A stretch of DNA of 15,074 nt from DASPPK01 sp041479575 (GCA_041479575.1 JBGOYH010000034.1:1-15074), one strand, 5' to 3'; positions 1-7,314 are shown, counted from the first letter of the stretch. A program made the numbers and translations. Notes: generated from the letters alone by a model not told the origin.

Positions 1-88
1 AGCAGATAAAAATGTTACATCAAAGCATCGCGACTACTACTCGCAATAAAGAGAATAGTGGAGGATAGAGATGGAAGATGGAGGCTGG

Positions 89-1147
89 TTACTTCAGTTT
101 TGCTCCACAGTTGGGACAGAACTTTGTACCAGCAGGGGCTTCAGTTCCGCACTTTGCGCATTTGACAGTGGCTTGCATTGGGTTTCCGCAGTTGACACAG
201 AACTTCGCAGTAGTGGGGTTTGCAGTTCCACACTTGGAGCAATTGACAGTTGCTGCTGCCTGCGCTTGTCCTGACTGTTGCATCGGTGCACCGCAATTGT
301 TGCAGAACTTTGATGTCTGCGGGTTTTGGAAACCGCATTTTGGACACACTACCATGACCTGTTGGGCTCCTGCAGGTTGCCCTTGGAACAATGGTGGAAG
401 AATAACCGCTCCAGCTCCGATTGCTGCGCCTCCGCCTTGACTCTTCGACAGGCTTTCGGCTGACTTTTGAACGGTTTCCATTCTGAGGACTTCTCCTGCG
501 CCCACTCCAGTCTTGATGTAGAACAGTCTGTCTCGCCATTCAGGTGTTGTGTCGATTCCCTCAAATTTTACCTCGATCAGTTCAAGCCCTATCCTTGAGA
601 ACGCGTCGAAAAGCACGTTCTTTGACAGAAGACTTGTCTCGTCAAGCTTGCCGTACACGTCCGAAAGTGAATATTGGCTTAGAGTGTCAATCAGTCTCTC
701 GTTGAAGTAGCCTCTGAGGAAGTCTTGCAGTCCGTCTGTCGTGTAAGTGCCTTGTCCTCCCACTACTTCGTTCACGAACAGGTTTACTTCTTCAACTCTG
801 AACCAGAAGCCTCCGAAGAACTTCAATGGTGCAAGTTCTTTGGTCTGTCCTTGGGCTCCGAATTTGCCTTGGAACTGTTTCAGCGAAACGAAAAAGATTG
901 TAGCTGTAAATGGAACTCTGTCGAATCCAGCGATCTTTGAGAATATCTTTGTCAGCAATGGAATATTGGCTGTCGACAGTACGTGGCGTCCTGCTCTAAA
1001 GACATCGTAGGCTTTCCCGTCTCTGAAGAACACTGCTGCTTCGTATTCATGGATTATGAGGTTGCCTCCCCAAGCAATCTCTTCTGTTGGGTACTTCCAA
1101 ACTATGTCTCCTTCTCTCGCTCCAACCCATTCAATAACTTTTGGCAT
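89..1147 (-). CDS. SPFH-domain protein with three C-terminal zinc ribbons (COG4260/YdjI-like)
   Basis: The 352-residue protein has an N-terminal SPFH/band-7-like region (about residues 20-215), a Gly/Ala/Gln-rich linker (235-265) and three consecutive CxxC...CxxC zinc ribbons: C268/C271-C282/C285, C303/C306-C317/C320 and C330/C333-C344/C347. This layout is that of COG4260 (stomatin/prohibitin-like, with C-terminal Zn ribbon), whose bacterial member YdjI acts at the membrane with PspA-family proteins. No strong transmembrane helix is visible, so peripheral membrane association is inferred. The start is ATG at 1147, with GGAGGTGA six bases upstream; a TTG directly before it is less likely. It is the last gene of an operon after the helical protein and the four-TM protein. 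The function in archaea is not established; the family call is firm. Confidence 0.88.
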   Translation of the reverse strand: MPKVIEWVGAREGDIVWKYPTEEIAWGGNLIIHEYEAAVFFRDGKAYDVFRAGRHVLSTANIPLLTKIFSKIAGFDRVPFTATIFFVSLKQFQGKFGAQGQTKELAPLKFFGGFWFRVEEVNLFVNEVVGGQGTYTTDGLQDFLRGYFNERLIDTLSQYSLSDVYGKLDETSLLSKNVLFDAFSRIGLELIEVKFEGIDTTPEWRDRLFYIKTGVGAGEVLRMETVQKSAESLSKSQGGGAAIGAGAVILPPLFQGQPAGAQQVMVVCPKCGFQNPQTSKFCNNCGAPMQQSGQAQAAATVNCSKCGTANPTTAKFCVNCGNPMQATVKCAKCGTEAPAGTKFCPNCGAKLK

Positions 1148-1151
1148 CAAT

Positions 1152-1159
1152 TCACCTCC
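1152..1159 (-). promoter_or_regulatory. Strong Shine-Dalgarno site of the SPFH gene
   Basis: GGAGGTGA on the minus strand lies four bases before the TTG-ATG pair and fixes ATG 1147 as the likely start. It is one of the most complete ribosome binding sites in the window. Confidence 0.8.
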
Positions 1160-1178
1160 TCGCGGTAACGGGTCGAGA

Positions 1179-1715
1179 TCATGCTCCTAACCCTCGGAGA
1201 ATCTCCGACCTCTCATCAATCAAACTATCGTATTCTTCAACTTTCGAAATCAAAGCGTCCACTGCTGTTCCCCAATCGTCATTTCCCGGCTGCACTTTAG
1301 CGAGGTTTTCACAGTCAGTTTTGATGGCCTCAGCCTTCTCTATCAAACCGACGTCATGTTGAATCACAGTGTCAAGCTTGTCCTCTTTGACCTTTACAGC
1401 GTCAAACATGCCTGCATAACCTGCGACAGCCCTGTCTACTCTTTGAGTAACCCTGTCAAGACGAGAATTAAGCGCATCATACCTGTAGGCGTCCTCCTGA
1501 GAAAGCTTCTGAACCATAACAGGGTTCGCAAAAGCTCTCCTGATCGAAGTCTTGGCAACTTTAAGCCTGTTGACCGCTTCCATCCGGACGAGGCGATCGC
1601 TTTCGCGTCTCAGCTCCTTTTCCTTGTATCCATGGTATCCTGAGACGTAACCCATTATTCTTTCAAGAAGACTTCTTTCACCCTTCACTTTTCCTAAATA
1701 ATCTTTTCCACTCAT
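1179..1715 (-). CDS. Charged helical protein of the SPFH operon (function unknown)
   Basis: The 178-residue protein is hydrophilic, rich in Lys, Arg, Glu and Asp, and has no signal peptide or transmembrane segment. Heptad-like stretches (about residues 35-70, 80-130 and 150-175) suggest a mostly alpha-helical, coiled-coil protein. Its ATG overlaps the stop of the four-TM gene by four bases (1712-1715), indicating translational coupling, and the SPFH gene follows about 31 bases later. By position it could be the soluble partner that docks on the SPFH protein, as PspA/LiaH-type proteins do in bacteria. The sequence is not recognisably PspA, so that role is inferred from context only. Confidence 0.78.
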   Translation of the reverse strand: MSGKDYLGKVKGERSLLERIMGYVSGYHGYKEKELRRESDRLVRMEAVNRLKVAKTSIRRAFANPVMVQKLSQEDAYRYDALNSRLDRVTQRVDRAVAGYAGMFDAVKVKEDKLDTVIQHDVGLIEKAEAIKTDCENLAKVQPGNDDWGTAVDALISKVEEYDSLIDERSEILRGLGA

Positions 1716-2053
1716 TTTCTACTCCTCATGTACGTAATTACGCCTATGACTGCGAGAACGATGACGAGCACTCCTAAAATTGGCAACACGTATGTTATGT
1801 TGTAGAACGCCGAGATAAACGCAACAGCAATCAGTACTGTGCCCCAGACCAAGTAGTAAGTTGATTCTCTACCCGCCGCAAGCGAATAGATTGCCGTGTA
1901 CACGCCGAGTGGGCCCAGAATCCAAGCGGGAAGAACGTACAAATCGAAAGGAAGCAGACCTAGGCCGTAGATGATCGCAGCTAGACCGACGGAGATTGCG
2001 ACAACAGCAGTGGCTCCTACACCGTAACTAAACATTTTAGTTTCAGTCTTCAT
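1712..2053 (-). CDS. Small four-helix membrane protein, first gene of the SPFH operon
   Basis: The 113-residue protein has hydrophobic segments at about residues 11-33, 38-60, 66-85 and 88-107, and a basic C-terminal tail (MRSRK). It begins at ATG 2053, preceded by GAGG six bases upstream. The TTTAAA box near 2098-2107 makes it the first gene of a transcript that continues into the helical and SPFH genes. I do not recognise a named family. A role as the membrane platform for the other two products is inferred from operon position and topology. Confidence 0.78.
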   Translation of the reverse strand: MKTETKMFSYGVGATAVVAISVGLAAIIYGLGLLPFDLYVLPAWILGPLGVYTAIYSLAAGRESTYYLVWGTVLIAVAFISAFYNITYVLPILGVLVIVLAVIGVITYMRSRK

Positions 2054-2095
2054 TTTAATCCTCGCAGTTTTTTCATTCTGCTATTAAATAAATCG

Positions 2096-2107
2096 TTGCT
2101 TTTAAAG
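2096..2107 (-). promoter_or_regulatory. Putative TATA box of the SPFH operon
   Basis: The minus strand reads CTTTAAAAGC about 45-50 bases before the ATG at 2053. This fits an archaeal TATA element with transcription starting near 2072. A second AT-rich TTTATTTAA stretch lies slightly downstream, so the exact box is uncertain. The 60-base gap after the zinc-ribbon gene supports a separate promoter here. Confidence 0.5.
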
Positions 2108-2112
2108 TTTGA

Positions 2113-2865
2113 TTACAGTATCCCAAAACCCTTAGAAGGTATGTCGCCTCTTATCACGCTGCCCGTTGAACCATCCAAAATCAGCTGATAGGTCTTGCCC
2201 TTGTAATCGTATTTTATGAACCATATCGGAGCATGCAAGTAAACTGTCTCTTCTACCTTTATCTCGGTCCTCATTTCAATTATCTTGTCCACATCTTGCT
2301 GCGCCAGAAAACGATGATTGTTTTCAATCTCAGCCTTTGCCTGCTCTTCTGCCTCGGTTTTGTCTATTTCGCTGTTGAAGACCTTGGCGAAGCCTTCGAT
2401 CCTTCGGAAGTCATAAGCTATTTTTCCTTCAAGCGGCACTTCGTAGTCTCTCGTCGGGAACTCAGCTGCTTTCCGCGCCAGGACAAGCCAATCGTAATCT
2501 TTTTCAATCGTTCCCTCTTTCGCGACCGCAGGGGTTATTCGCTCAAATATTCCCTTGTAACTGCTTCTGGCTTCTACCGAAACAACCCAGAACGGCAGGT
2601 AAATCAGTTCCTTCTCGGCTATCTTCGCCTTTCTCGCCAAGTCGGAAGGCTTCATGAAACCTTCGCGCATCCATTCTCTAATCTGTTCCTCAACCTGTGT
2701 CGGGTCATATTTGTTCAGCAAAAGTGAATGTTCATACGTGAATGTTTGCCCAGTTTCGATGACCAGGGTGAAGCCGCAGTATTTGCATGTTGCCAAGATT
2801 TCGCCTGGTTCAAACGCTATCGGCGCACCGCAGTGGGAACATTTGATCTCTTCCACGATGCCCAT
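2113..2865 (-). CDS. Zinc-ribbon protein with long alpha/beta C-terminal region
   Basis: The 250-residue soluble protein starts with a zinc ribbon, C9/C12 (CSHCG) and C27/C30 (CKYCG), like the N-terminal domain of archaeal TFIIB-type or DZANK proteins. The rest is an uncharacterised domain, including PFWVVSVEAR and PIWFIKYDYKGK, a W-hydrophobic-strand pattern that occurs twice (about residues 91-101 and 213-225). ATG 2865 follows the FAD dehydrogenase stop by five bases and has GGAG eight bases upstream inside that gene's end, so the two are co-transcribed. The next operon holds another zinc-ribbon protein (SPFH), which hints at one membrane-associated system across 89-2865. The molecular function is unknown. 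Confidence 0.82.
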   Translation of the reverse strand: MGIVEEIKCSHCGAPIAFEPGEILATCKYCGFTLVIETGQTFTYEHSLLLNKYDPTQVEEQIREWMREGFMKPSDLARKAKIAEKELIYLPFWVVSVEARSSYKGIFERITPAVAKEGTIEKDYDWLVLARKAAEFPTRDYEVPLEGKIAYDFRRIEGFAKVFNSEIDKTEAEEQAKAEIENNHRFLAQQDVDKIIEMRTEIKVEETVYLHAPIWFIKYDYKGKTYQLILDGSTGSVIRGDIPSKGFGIL

Positions 2866-2870
2866 GCACT

Positions 2871-4253
2871 CTACTCCTTCTGTTGCTCTCTTTTAAGTAT
2901 CTCCCTTGACGCGATCACGCCTGAAGCCGAAGCCTGAATCAAGCCTCTTGTGACTCCTGCTCCGTCTCCGATCGTGAATAGATTGTGAACCTTGGTTTCC
3001 AAGCATGGAGTCAGCTGCAGCCTTGAAGAATAGAATTTGACCTCGATACCGTAAAGCAGAGTATCTCTCGAGTGCAATCCAGGCGTAAGCTTGTCTAAGG
3101 CTTGCAACATCTCCCGTATGTCAGCAAGGTAGCGGTAAGGCAACACGAAACTCAAATCTCCTGGCGTAGCATTCTTTAGCGTCGGAGTCACAACACTGCG
3201 AGCAATCCTCTCGGGTGTGGACCTTCTTCCCGACTCCAAATCGCCCAAACGCTGCACAATCACACTTCCACTGAGGAGGTTGCCTAACCTGGCAACGTAC
3301 TTTCCGTAAGCTATTGGCTCCTTGAAAGGCTCAGTGAACGACGTGCTTACCAGAATTGCGAAGTTCGTGTTTTCCGTTTTCCTTTCAGCATAGCTTTGAC
3401 CGTTAACAGTCAAAACACCATCGTAGGATTCCGTTATCACCTCGCCGTGCGGAGCAACACAGAAAGTTCGCACTTGGTCATCAAAAGACTTTGAATAGTA
3501 AATGAGCTTAGGCTCATAAAGGACACTTGTCAGTTCTTCCATCACAGAAGCTAACACTTCAACCCTTACACCAATGTCAACAGGGTTGTTAAGCGTCTTC
3601 AAACCCATAGCCTGAGCCTCTGTCTGCAGCCATTCAGCCCCGCTTCTTCCAGGCGCTGCAATCACGTATTTAGCGAAATACTTCGCTCCATCTGCCGTTT
3701 CAACGCCGTCGACAACGCCATCCTTCACTATGAGCCCTTTCACATCAGTTCTCGGCTTGAACTCAACCTTACCGTTCAATTCTTGCCGCATCTTTCGAAG
3801 CGTCTGAGCACACCTTTCCGTGCCCATGTGCCGAATTTTCTGACGAATAAGCTTCAAACCCGCAAGCGACGCTTTTCTCTCAATCTCTTCAATCTTTTCA
3901 ACACCTTCGCCGTAGGTGTGCTCGGTTGCCCCGTACTTCAAATAAATGCTGTCAGCATAATTTACAAGTTCTTGGAGCTCTCTGACTGAAACGTACTGGC
4001 TCAGCCATCCACCAACTTCGGTAGACAATGTGAGTTTACCATCACTGAAAGCGCCTGCACCGCCCCAACCTGACAACACCGTGCATGGATCACAATTAAC
4101 ACATTCATACCCTCGGCTTGCTGGGCATTTACGTTGGTTTATGTCTTGGCCTCTGTCTAGCATGAGAATGCTAAGCTTGGTCTTTTCCGTAAGTTCCAAA
4201 GCAGAAAATATCCCTGCCGGCCCAGCGCCAACAATTATTACATCGTATTTCAA
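2871..4253 (-). CDS. FAD-dependent dehydrogenase (COG2509-like)
   Basis: The 460-residue protein opens with MKYDVIIVGAGPAG, the Rossmann dinucleotide-binding motif for FAD. It then has four cysteines (C43, C51, C54, C57) just before GWGGAGAFSDGKL, the hallmark of the uncharacterised COG2509 dehydrogenases. A C-terminal FTIGDGAGVTRGLIQA segment is the second FAD contact. The substrate is unknown; the cysteine group may bind metal or an Fe-S cluster. I chose TTG 4253 because AGGTGA lies eight bases before it. The longer ATG at 4298 sits inside the TATA-like ATTATATG and is unlikely to be translated. GTG 4265 is a second alternative. The gene is co-transcribed with the downstream zinc-ribbon gene. 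Confidence 0.87.
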   Translation of the reverse strand: MKYDVIIVGAGPAGIFSALELTEKTKLSILMLDRGQDINQRKCPASRGYECVNCDPCTVLSGWGGAGAFSDGKLTLSTEVGGWLSQYVSVRELQELVNYADSIYLKYGATEHTYGEGVEKIEEIERKASLAGLKLIRQKIRHMGTERCAQTLRKMRQELNGKVEFKPRTDVKGLIVKDGVVDGVETADGAKYFAKYVIAAPGRSGAEWLQTEAQAMGLKTLNNPVDIGVRVEVLASVMEELTSVLYEPKLIYYSKSFDDQVRTFCVAPHGEVITESYDGVLTVNGQSYAERKTENTNFAILVSTSFTEPFKEPIAYGKYVARLGNLLSGSVIVQRLGDLESGRRSTPERIARSVVTPTLKNATPGDLSFVLPYRYLADIREMLQALDKLTPGLHSRDTLLYGIEVKFYSSRLQLTPCLETKVHNLFTIGDGAGVTRGLIQASASGVIASREILKREQQKE

Positions 4254-4261
4254 CCGGCTTA

Positions 4262-4267
4262 TCACCT
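4262..4267 (-). promoter_or_regulatory. Shine-Dalgarno site deciding the FAD dehydrogenase start
   Basis: AGGTGA on the minus strand is eight bases upstream of TTG 4253. It supports the shorter protein beginning directly at the FAD-binding motif. Confidence 0.6.
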
Positions 4268-4296
4268 GAAACCCAGAAGTAGATGACGCAACTAGC

Positions 4297-4303
4297 ATAT
4301 AAT
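4297..4303. promoter_or_regulatory. Candidate bidirectional TATA element
   Basis: ATATAAT on the plus strand and ATTATAT on the minus strand lie between two divergent genes. Transcription about 25 bases downstream would start near 4325 for the plus-strand membrane protein (start 4347) and near 4272 for the minus-strand FAD dehydrogenase (start 4253). Both distances fit archaeal promoters. Confidence 0.45.
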
Positions 4304-4346
4304 CCTAACGAGCCGAAGGCCGCCTGAGCGAATTCAATTCTCCGTT

Positions 4347-5024
4347 TTGAACAAAGACGCCATAACTATTTTAGTGAAAAGCAAAAATAGCATCTGGGGA
4401 AGCTCTCACTTGCGAATTGGTTGGTTTACCAAGTACCTTTCGTTGTCAAGCTTAACCTTGGTTGCTTCCTCTATCATTAGCTATGTCGCTACTATCTTTT
4501 TCATTTCGCATTATACATATTGGGGAGGACAAATCGGCGAGTTAGGCGGAGTGTTGGATTACAATCCGTTCGGAATAAGCAACATTTACCATCTTACAAA
4601 GGACAACTTGAGAGGTCAACTACTCTTCTCGTTCTTAGATATTACAGCATATTTGCTTACCGCAATAATCCTCATCAACTTCGTGGCGCTTTACGCCGAG
4701 AGTCGAAAAAAGACGGAACCAAAAGGTTACCAGGTTCGGAGCTATGCAATCTTGAATGTGACCATCGCAATTCTCTGCATATTGTCATACGTGCTACACA
4801 CCATGATGCCCATTGACGGCGAACTACATCATGCGCCAGTTATAGGCGGAGTAGTAGACTACCTCTTCCCATTCTACATCTGGGTCACACATGTCTCGCA
4901 GGGCCACATAGAAACCTCGCTCAACTGGCCCTCTTTTGATTTCACTCTGTGGCTGCTCTTCACGCTCTTCATATCGACGGTGATTATGACGGCAAAGCAA
5001 TTGGGTAGCCAAAAGGAAGCGTAG
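4347..5024 (+). CDS. Multi-pass membrane protein of unknown family
   Basis: The 225-residue protein has likely transmembrane helices at about 34-55, 93-117, 132-152 and 198-217, with a further hydrophobic, aromatic stretch at 164-182. The loop after helix 1 is rich in Gly, Tyr and Asn, and HHAP follows helix 3. I do not recognise the family. TTG 4347 is the longest start but has no clear ribosome site; TTG 4410 has GGGGA nine bases before it and would begin just ahead of helix 1, so the N-terminus is uncertain. The gene is divergent from the FAD dehydrogenase and convergent with the cupin gene. Confidence 0.72.
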   Translation: MNKDAITILVKSKNSIWGSSHLRIGWFTKYLSLSSLTLVASSIISYVATIFFISHYTYWGGQIGELGGVLDYNPFGISNIYHLTKDNLRGQLLFSFLDITAYLLTAIILINFVALYAESRKKTEPKGYQVRSYAILNVTIAILCILSYVLHTMMPIDGELHHAPVIGGVVDYLFPFYIWVTHVSQGHIETSLNWPSFDFTLWLLFTLFISTVIMTAKQLGSQKEA

Positions 5025-5090
5025 AGCAACTACTTGATGAGATTTGACTCATGAATCTTCTGATCGTTAACCCAGTATTGAGTCAATCCC

Positions 5091-5447
5091 TCATTTTTCA
5101 TGGTAGGGTACTAGGCAGAGGAACTTCACAAGTTTCTTGCCCGTGTTCTTGAATTGATGCTTCTCATTAGGCGGGATGAAAACAACATCTCCAGGTTTGA
5201 ACTTCTTCTCGCCCTCTTTGCCCACAACGGTGCCTTCGCCTTCCAGAATGAATACCTCGTGTTCCCAATCGTGAGTGTGAAGTGGACTGTTTCCTCCAGG
5301 TTGCATTTCAAAAAGTCTCATGGCAAAGTTCGGGGCACCAATGTCTTTGGTGATAAGCCATCTGACCTTCAGCTTCACTGCGCCTTCATCTGCAGCCTTT
5401 GCCTCAACATCTGTGTAAGAAAAAACTTTCAGTATTCCACCAACCAA
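5091..5447 (-). CDS. Single-domain cupin protein
   Basis: The 118-residue protein is one small cupin beta-barrel. Motif 1 supplies H57, H59 and E63 (HTHDWEHE) and motif 2 supplies H97 within GDVVFIPPNEKHQF, so all four usual metal ligands are present. Such proteins are metal-dependent isomerases, dioxygenases or small-molecule binders; the substrate cannot be read from sequence. TTG 5447 is the only in-frame start available after the UPF0147 stop, but its ribosome site is poor. It lies 13 bases behind UPF0147 and is probably co-transcribed with it. Confidence 0.88.
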   Translation of the reverse strand: MVGGILKVFSYTDVEAKAADEGAVKLKVRWLITKDIGAPNFAMRLFEMQPGGNSPLHTHDWEHEVFILEGEGTVVGKEGEKKFKPGDVVFIPPNEKHQFKNTGKKLVKFLCLVPYHEK

Positions 5448-5460
5448 TGCGGTTTCGGGG

Positions 5461-5739
5461 CTAGTCTTTTATTGCTTCCAGCAGGCTCATAACGTTCCAA
5501 AGCTTCACTCGCGTGTAAGGTGGCATGTTCGGATCCTGCAAAATCTCATCCATAAGCGAAATAGCGTTTGAAGCCCTCACAGCAGGCGTGTACTCTGATG
5601 TTTGCATGGTATTCATCGCGTCTTTCGCCGCTCTCCTAATGTTTCTAGGCGTCGTATTATCTTCGGAAACAGCGCCAAGAACAACAAGCGCCTGCCTAAT
5701 ACGTTCCTCATACTCTTCCATCTTCTTTTTCCTCACCAT
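5461..5739 (-). CDS. UPF0147 family protein
   Basis: The 92-residue archaeal protein matches UPF0147 by the conserved TPRNIRRAAKDAMN, VRASNAISLMDEILQDPNMP and LWNVMSLLE segments. It is all-helical and soluble; its function is unknown. I chose ATG 5739 because GAGG lies eight to nine bases upstream; the GTG at 5748 overlaps that ribosome site. It heads a minus-strand unit with the cupin gene and is divergent from the p27-like zinc protein across about 77 bases. Confidence 0.9.
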   Translation of the reverse strand: MVRKKKMEEYEERIRQALVVLGAVSEDNTTPRNIRRAAKDAMNTMQTSEYTPAVRASNAISLMDEILQDPNMPPYTRVKLWNVMSLLEAIKD

Positions 5740-5774
5740 AGTTGCCACCTCTTTGCAACATCGTGATAACCTAG

Positions 5775-5781
5775 TTATATA
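5775..5781 (+). promoter_or_regulatory. Putative TATA box before the p27-like gene
   Basis: TTATATA lies about 36 bases before TTG 5817, which would give a very short leader. The same AT-rich block could serve the divergent UPF0147 gene on the other strand. Confidence 0.45.
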
Positions 5782-5816
5782 GGCTCTGATACCTATTTAC
5801 TTTGAGGTTTTAAAGC

Positions 5817-6179
5817 TTGTCCCGAAAGGCGACCGACGATTCGCACGTCAAACGAATGGCAGACCTGCTCAGACAAGGTTCAACACTTACAGAACTGGCC
5901 TGCCCCGCATGCGCTTCACCTTTGTTCAGACTGAAAAACGGGGAACTCTGGTGCGAAAAATGCCAGAAAAAAGTCATAGTCGTGAAGGAAGGAGAAGAAT
6001 CCAAGATCACAAGGTCTGCAGCACTCGACAGCCTAGAAGCAACCCTCATGACAAAAGTGCAAGAAATTCAAAACAAGATGCAAAATGAGCAGAACCCTGA
6101 AGAACTGGAGAAACTCGGGAAAACACTTTCTGGACTGCTGGAAAACCTTGAAAGAACAAGAAAAATCAAGAAAACCTAA
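5817..6179 (+). CDS. Autoantigen p27 / UPF0148-like zinc-binding protein
   Basis: The 120-residue protein has MADLLRQGSTLTELACPAC followed by LWCEKC, giving one zinc knuckle with C29, C32, C46 and C49. This is the archaeal Sjogren's syndrome/scleroderma autoantigen 1 (p27) family, also listed as UPF0148. The C-terminal half (about 65-120) is charged and helical. The biochemical role is not known. TTG 5817 is supported by GAGG nine bases before it; the internal ATG 5856 (MADLL) is an alternative that would still keep the zinc site. The next gene starts 16 bases after the stop, so the two form an operon. Confidence 0.87.
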   Translation: MSRKATDDSHVKRMADLLRQGSTLTELACPACASPLFRLKNGELWCEKCQKKVIVVKEGEESKITRSAALDSLEATLMTKVQEIQNKMQNEQNPEELEKLGKTLSGLLENLERTRKIKKT

Positions 6180-6195
6180 ACCGGAACCAACGATA

Positions 6196-6699
6196 ATGCT
6201 CGGAGTCTACAACAACTTTCCAAAAGCTGTCCACAATATTGTAGACTTCGCATCGTCAGTCTCAAATAAAAGATTGCAAAGCGCGCTGGTTCAAGCATTT
6301 TACAAACTAAACAGTGAAACATTGACCCTAGAAGAGGTAGCCGCTCCATCAATACCTCAATGCACAGCCATGTTCGAATTCGGCGTAGCAGAAGACACTG
6401 ACTTCAACTATCTTGACAGCGAAGAAAAGGACAAGCTGCTCAAAGCCGTGGAAAAGAAGCCGTTTGCACTGATAGATTTTCTCTGCATCATGCGCTACCG
6501 TAAAATGCAAGCCGAGAAGAAAACGCCCTTGAAATCTGACTATTACATGCTCCGTTTCCAGTTTGACAAGGAATTGACTCAAATGCAGATTTTCCATGAA
6601 AAAGGCCTCATGTACGTATCACCAAAGGACTTGCCCGAGTTCACAATCAAAAGAATAAACAGTGAATTTTCGAAGAAAGTACTGAAACTCGCAGAATAA
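6196..6699 (+). CDS. Conserved-looking protein of unknown function, 167 residues
   Basis: The protein starts MLGVYNNFPKAVHNIV and is soluble, mostly helical by composition, with LTLEEVAAPSIP and YYMLRFQFDKELTQMQIFHE as distinctive segments. No catalytic motif, cysteine cluster or membrane segment is visible. I do not recognise the family. ATG 6196 is 16 bases after the p27-like gene stop; an earlier in-frame start at 6085 would lie inside that gene and is rejected. The 3' end is two bases from the convergent thymidylate kinase stop. A function shared with the zinc protein is possible from the operon only. Confidence 0.78.
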   Translation: MLGVYNNFPKAVHNIVDFASSVSNKRLQSALVQAFYKLNSETLTLEEVAAPSIPQCTAMFEFGVAEDTDFNYLDSEEKDKLLKAVEKKPFALIDFLCIMRYRKMQAEKKTPLKSDYYMLRFQFDKELTQMQIFHEKGLMYVSPKDLPEFTIKRINSEFSKKVLKLAE

Positions 6700-6701
6700 T
6701 C

Positions 6702-7301
6702 CTAGCGGGCTTTCTTCAGATAATCCTTCACCAAACTGGCTATGCCTCTTGCAACTTCCCTTTTCGACTTGTTTCCGTCTACTCTGAGAAGTTCGCCATG
6801 TTCAACATATTTCAGATAGACCTCACGCACCTTCAACTGCGTTTCCAGGTTCTCCATAACTGACTTTTTCCGCTTCAACCTTCGAATCACAGTCTCAGGT
6901 TCCACGTCAATGAAGACAGCCAAATCAGGGCGAACAGCGTGCTTGTTGACTTCTTCAATCCAAGCCAGATCAAGCCCAGCCGCCCCTTGATAGGCGAACG
7001 AGGAGAAAATGTAACGGTCAGAAACCACAATCTTCCCTTCATTCAAAGCCGGCAGAACCTCATTCTTCAAATGCTCAACCCGGTCTGCAGCAAAAAGCAA
7101 AGCCTCAACCGCAACCTGACCACGCTTATCAGCATGCAGATAATTCTTCTTGACAAATTTTCCGACCTTACCCCTGCTTGGCTCGGCTGTGTAAATCGCG
7201 TGGTAATCCTTCTTCAACCGTTTGACAAGCAGTTTTGCCTGCGTCGTCTTACCACAACCGTCCAGCCCTTCAACACAAATGAAAACTCCGCGGCGAACCA
7301 T
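6702..7301 (-). CDS. tmk: Thymidylate kinase
   Basis: dTMP kinase phosphorylates dTMP to dTDP with ATP in DNA precursor synthesis. The 199-residue protein has the P-loop EGLDGCGKTTQ (11-21), E40-P41, the DRY motif (95-97, SDRYIFSSFAYQGA) and a basic lid region (140-146), all diagnostic of the family and at the usual length. I chose ATG 7301 because GGAG is five bases before it; a longer start at 7376 would overlap the upstream gene. It follows the thioredoxin-reductase-like gene after 13 bases, so they are probably co-transcribed. Confidence 0.93.
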   Translation of the reverse strand: MVRRGVFICVEGLDGCGKTTQAKLLVKRLKKDYHAIYTAEPSRGKVGKFVKKNYLHADKRGQVAVEALLFAADRVEHLKNEVLPALNEGKIVVSDRYIFSSFAYQGAAGLDLAWIEEVNKHAVRPDLAVFIDVEPETVIRRLKRKKSVMENLETQLKVREVYLKYVEHGELLRVDGNKSKREVARGIASLVKDYLKKAR

Positions 7302-7314
7302 GTTCTCTCCATCC

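Noticed and set aside
78..440. Plus-strand open frame of 120 codons opposite the zinc ribbons of the SPFH gene.
   Set aside because: It is antisense to repeated CxxC-coding DNA, which produces long open frames; no independent coding signal.
2233..2727. Plus-strand open frame of 164 codons opposite the zinc-ribbon protein.
   Set aside because: It lies wholly within a well-supported gene with zinc-ribbon motif and ribosome site; the antisense product has no family features.
4304..4345. Tract resembling a tRNA T-arm (GAATTCAATTC) between the divergent genes.
   Set aside because: No acceptor or anticodon stem can be formed around it; a short chance resemblance.
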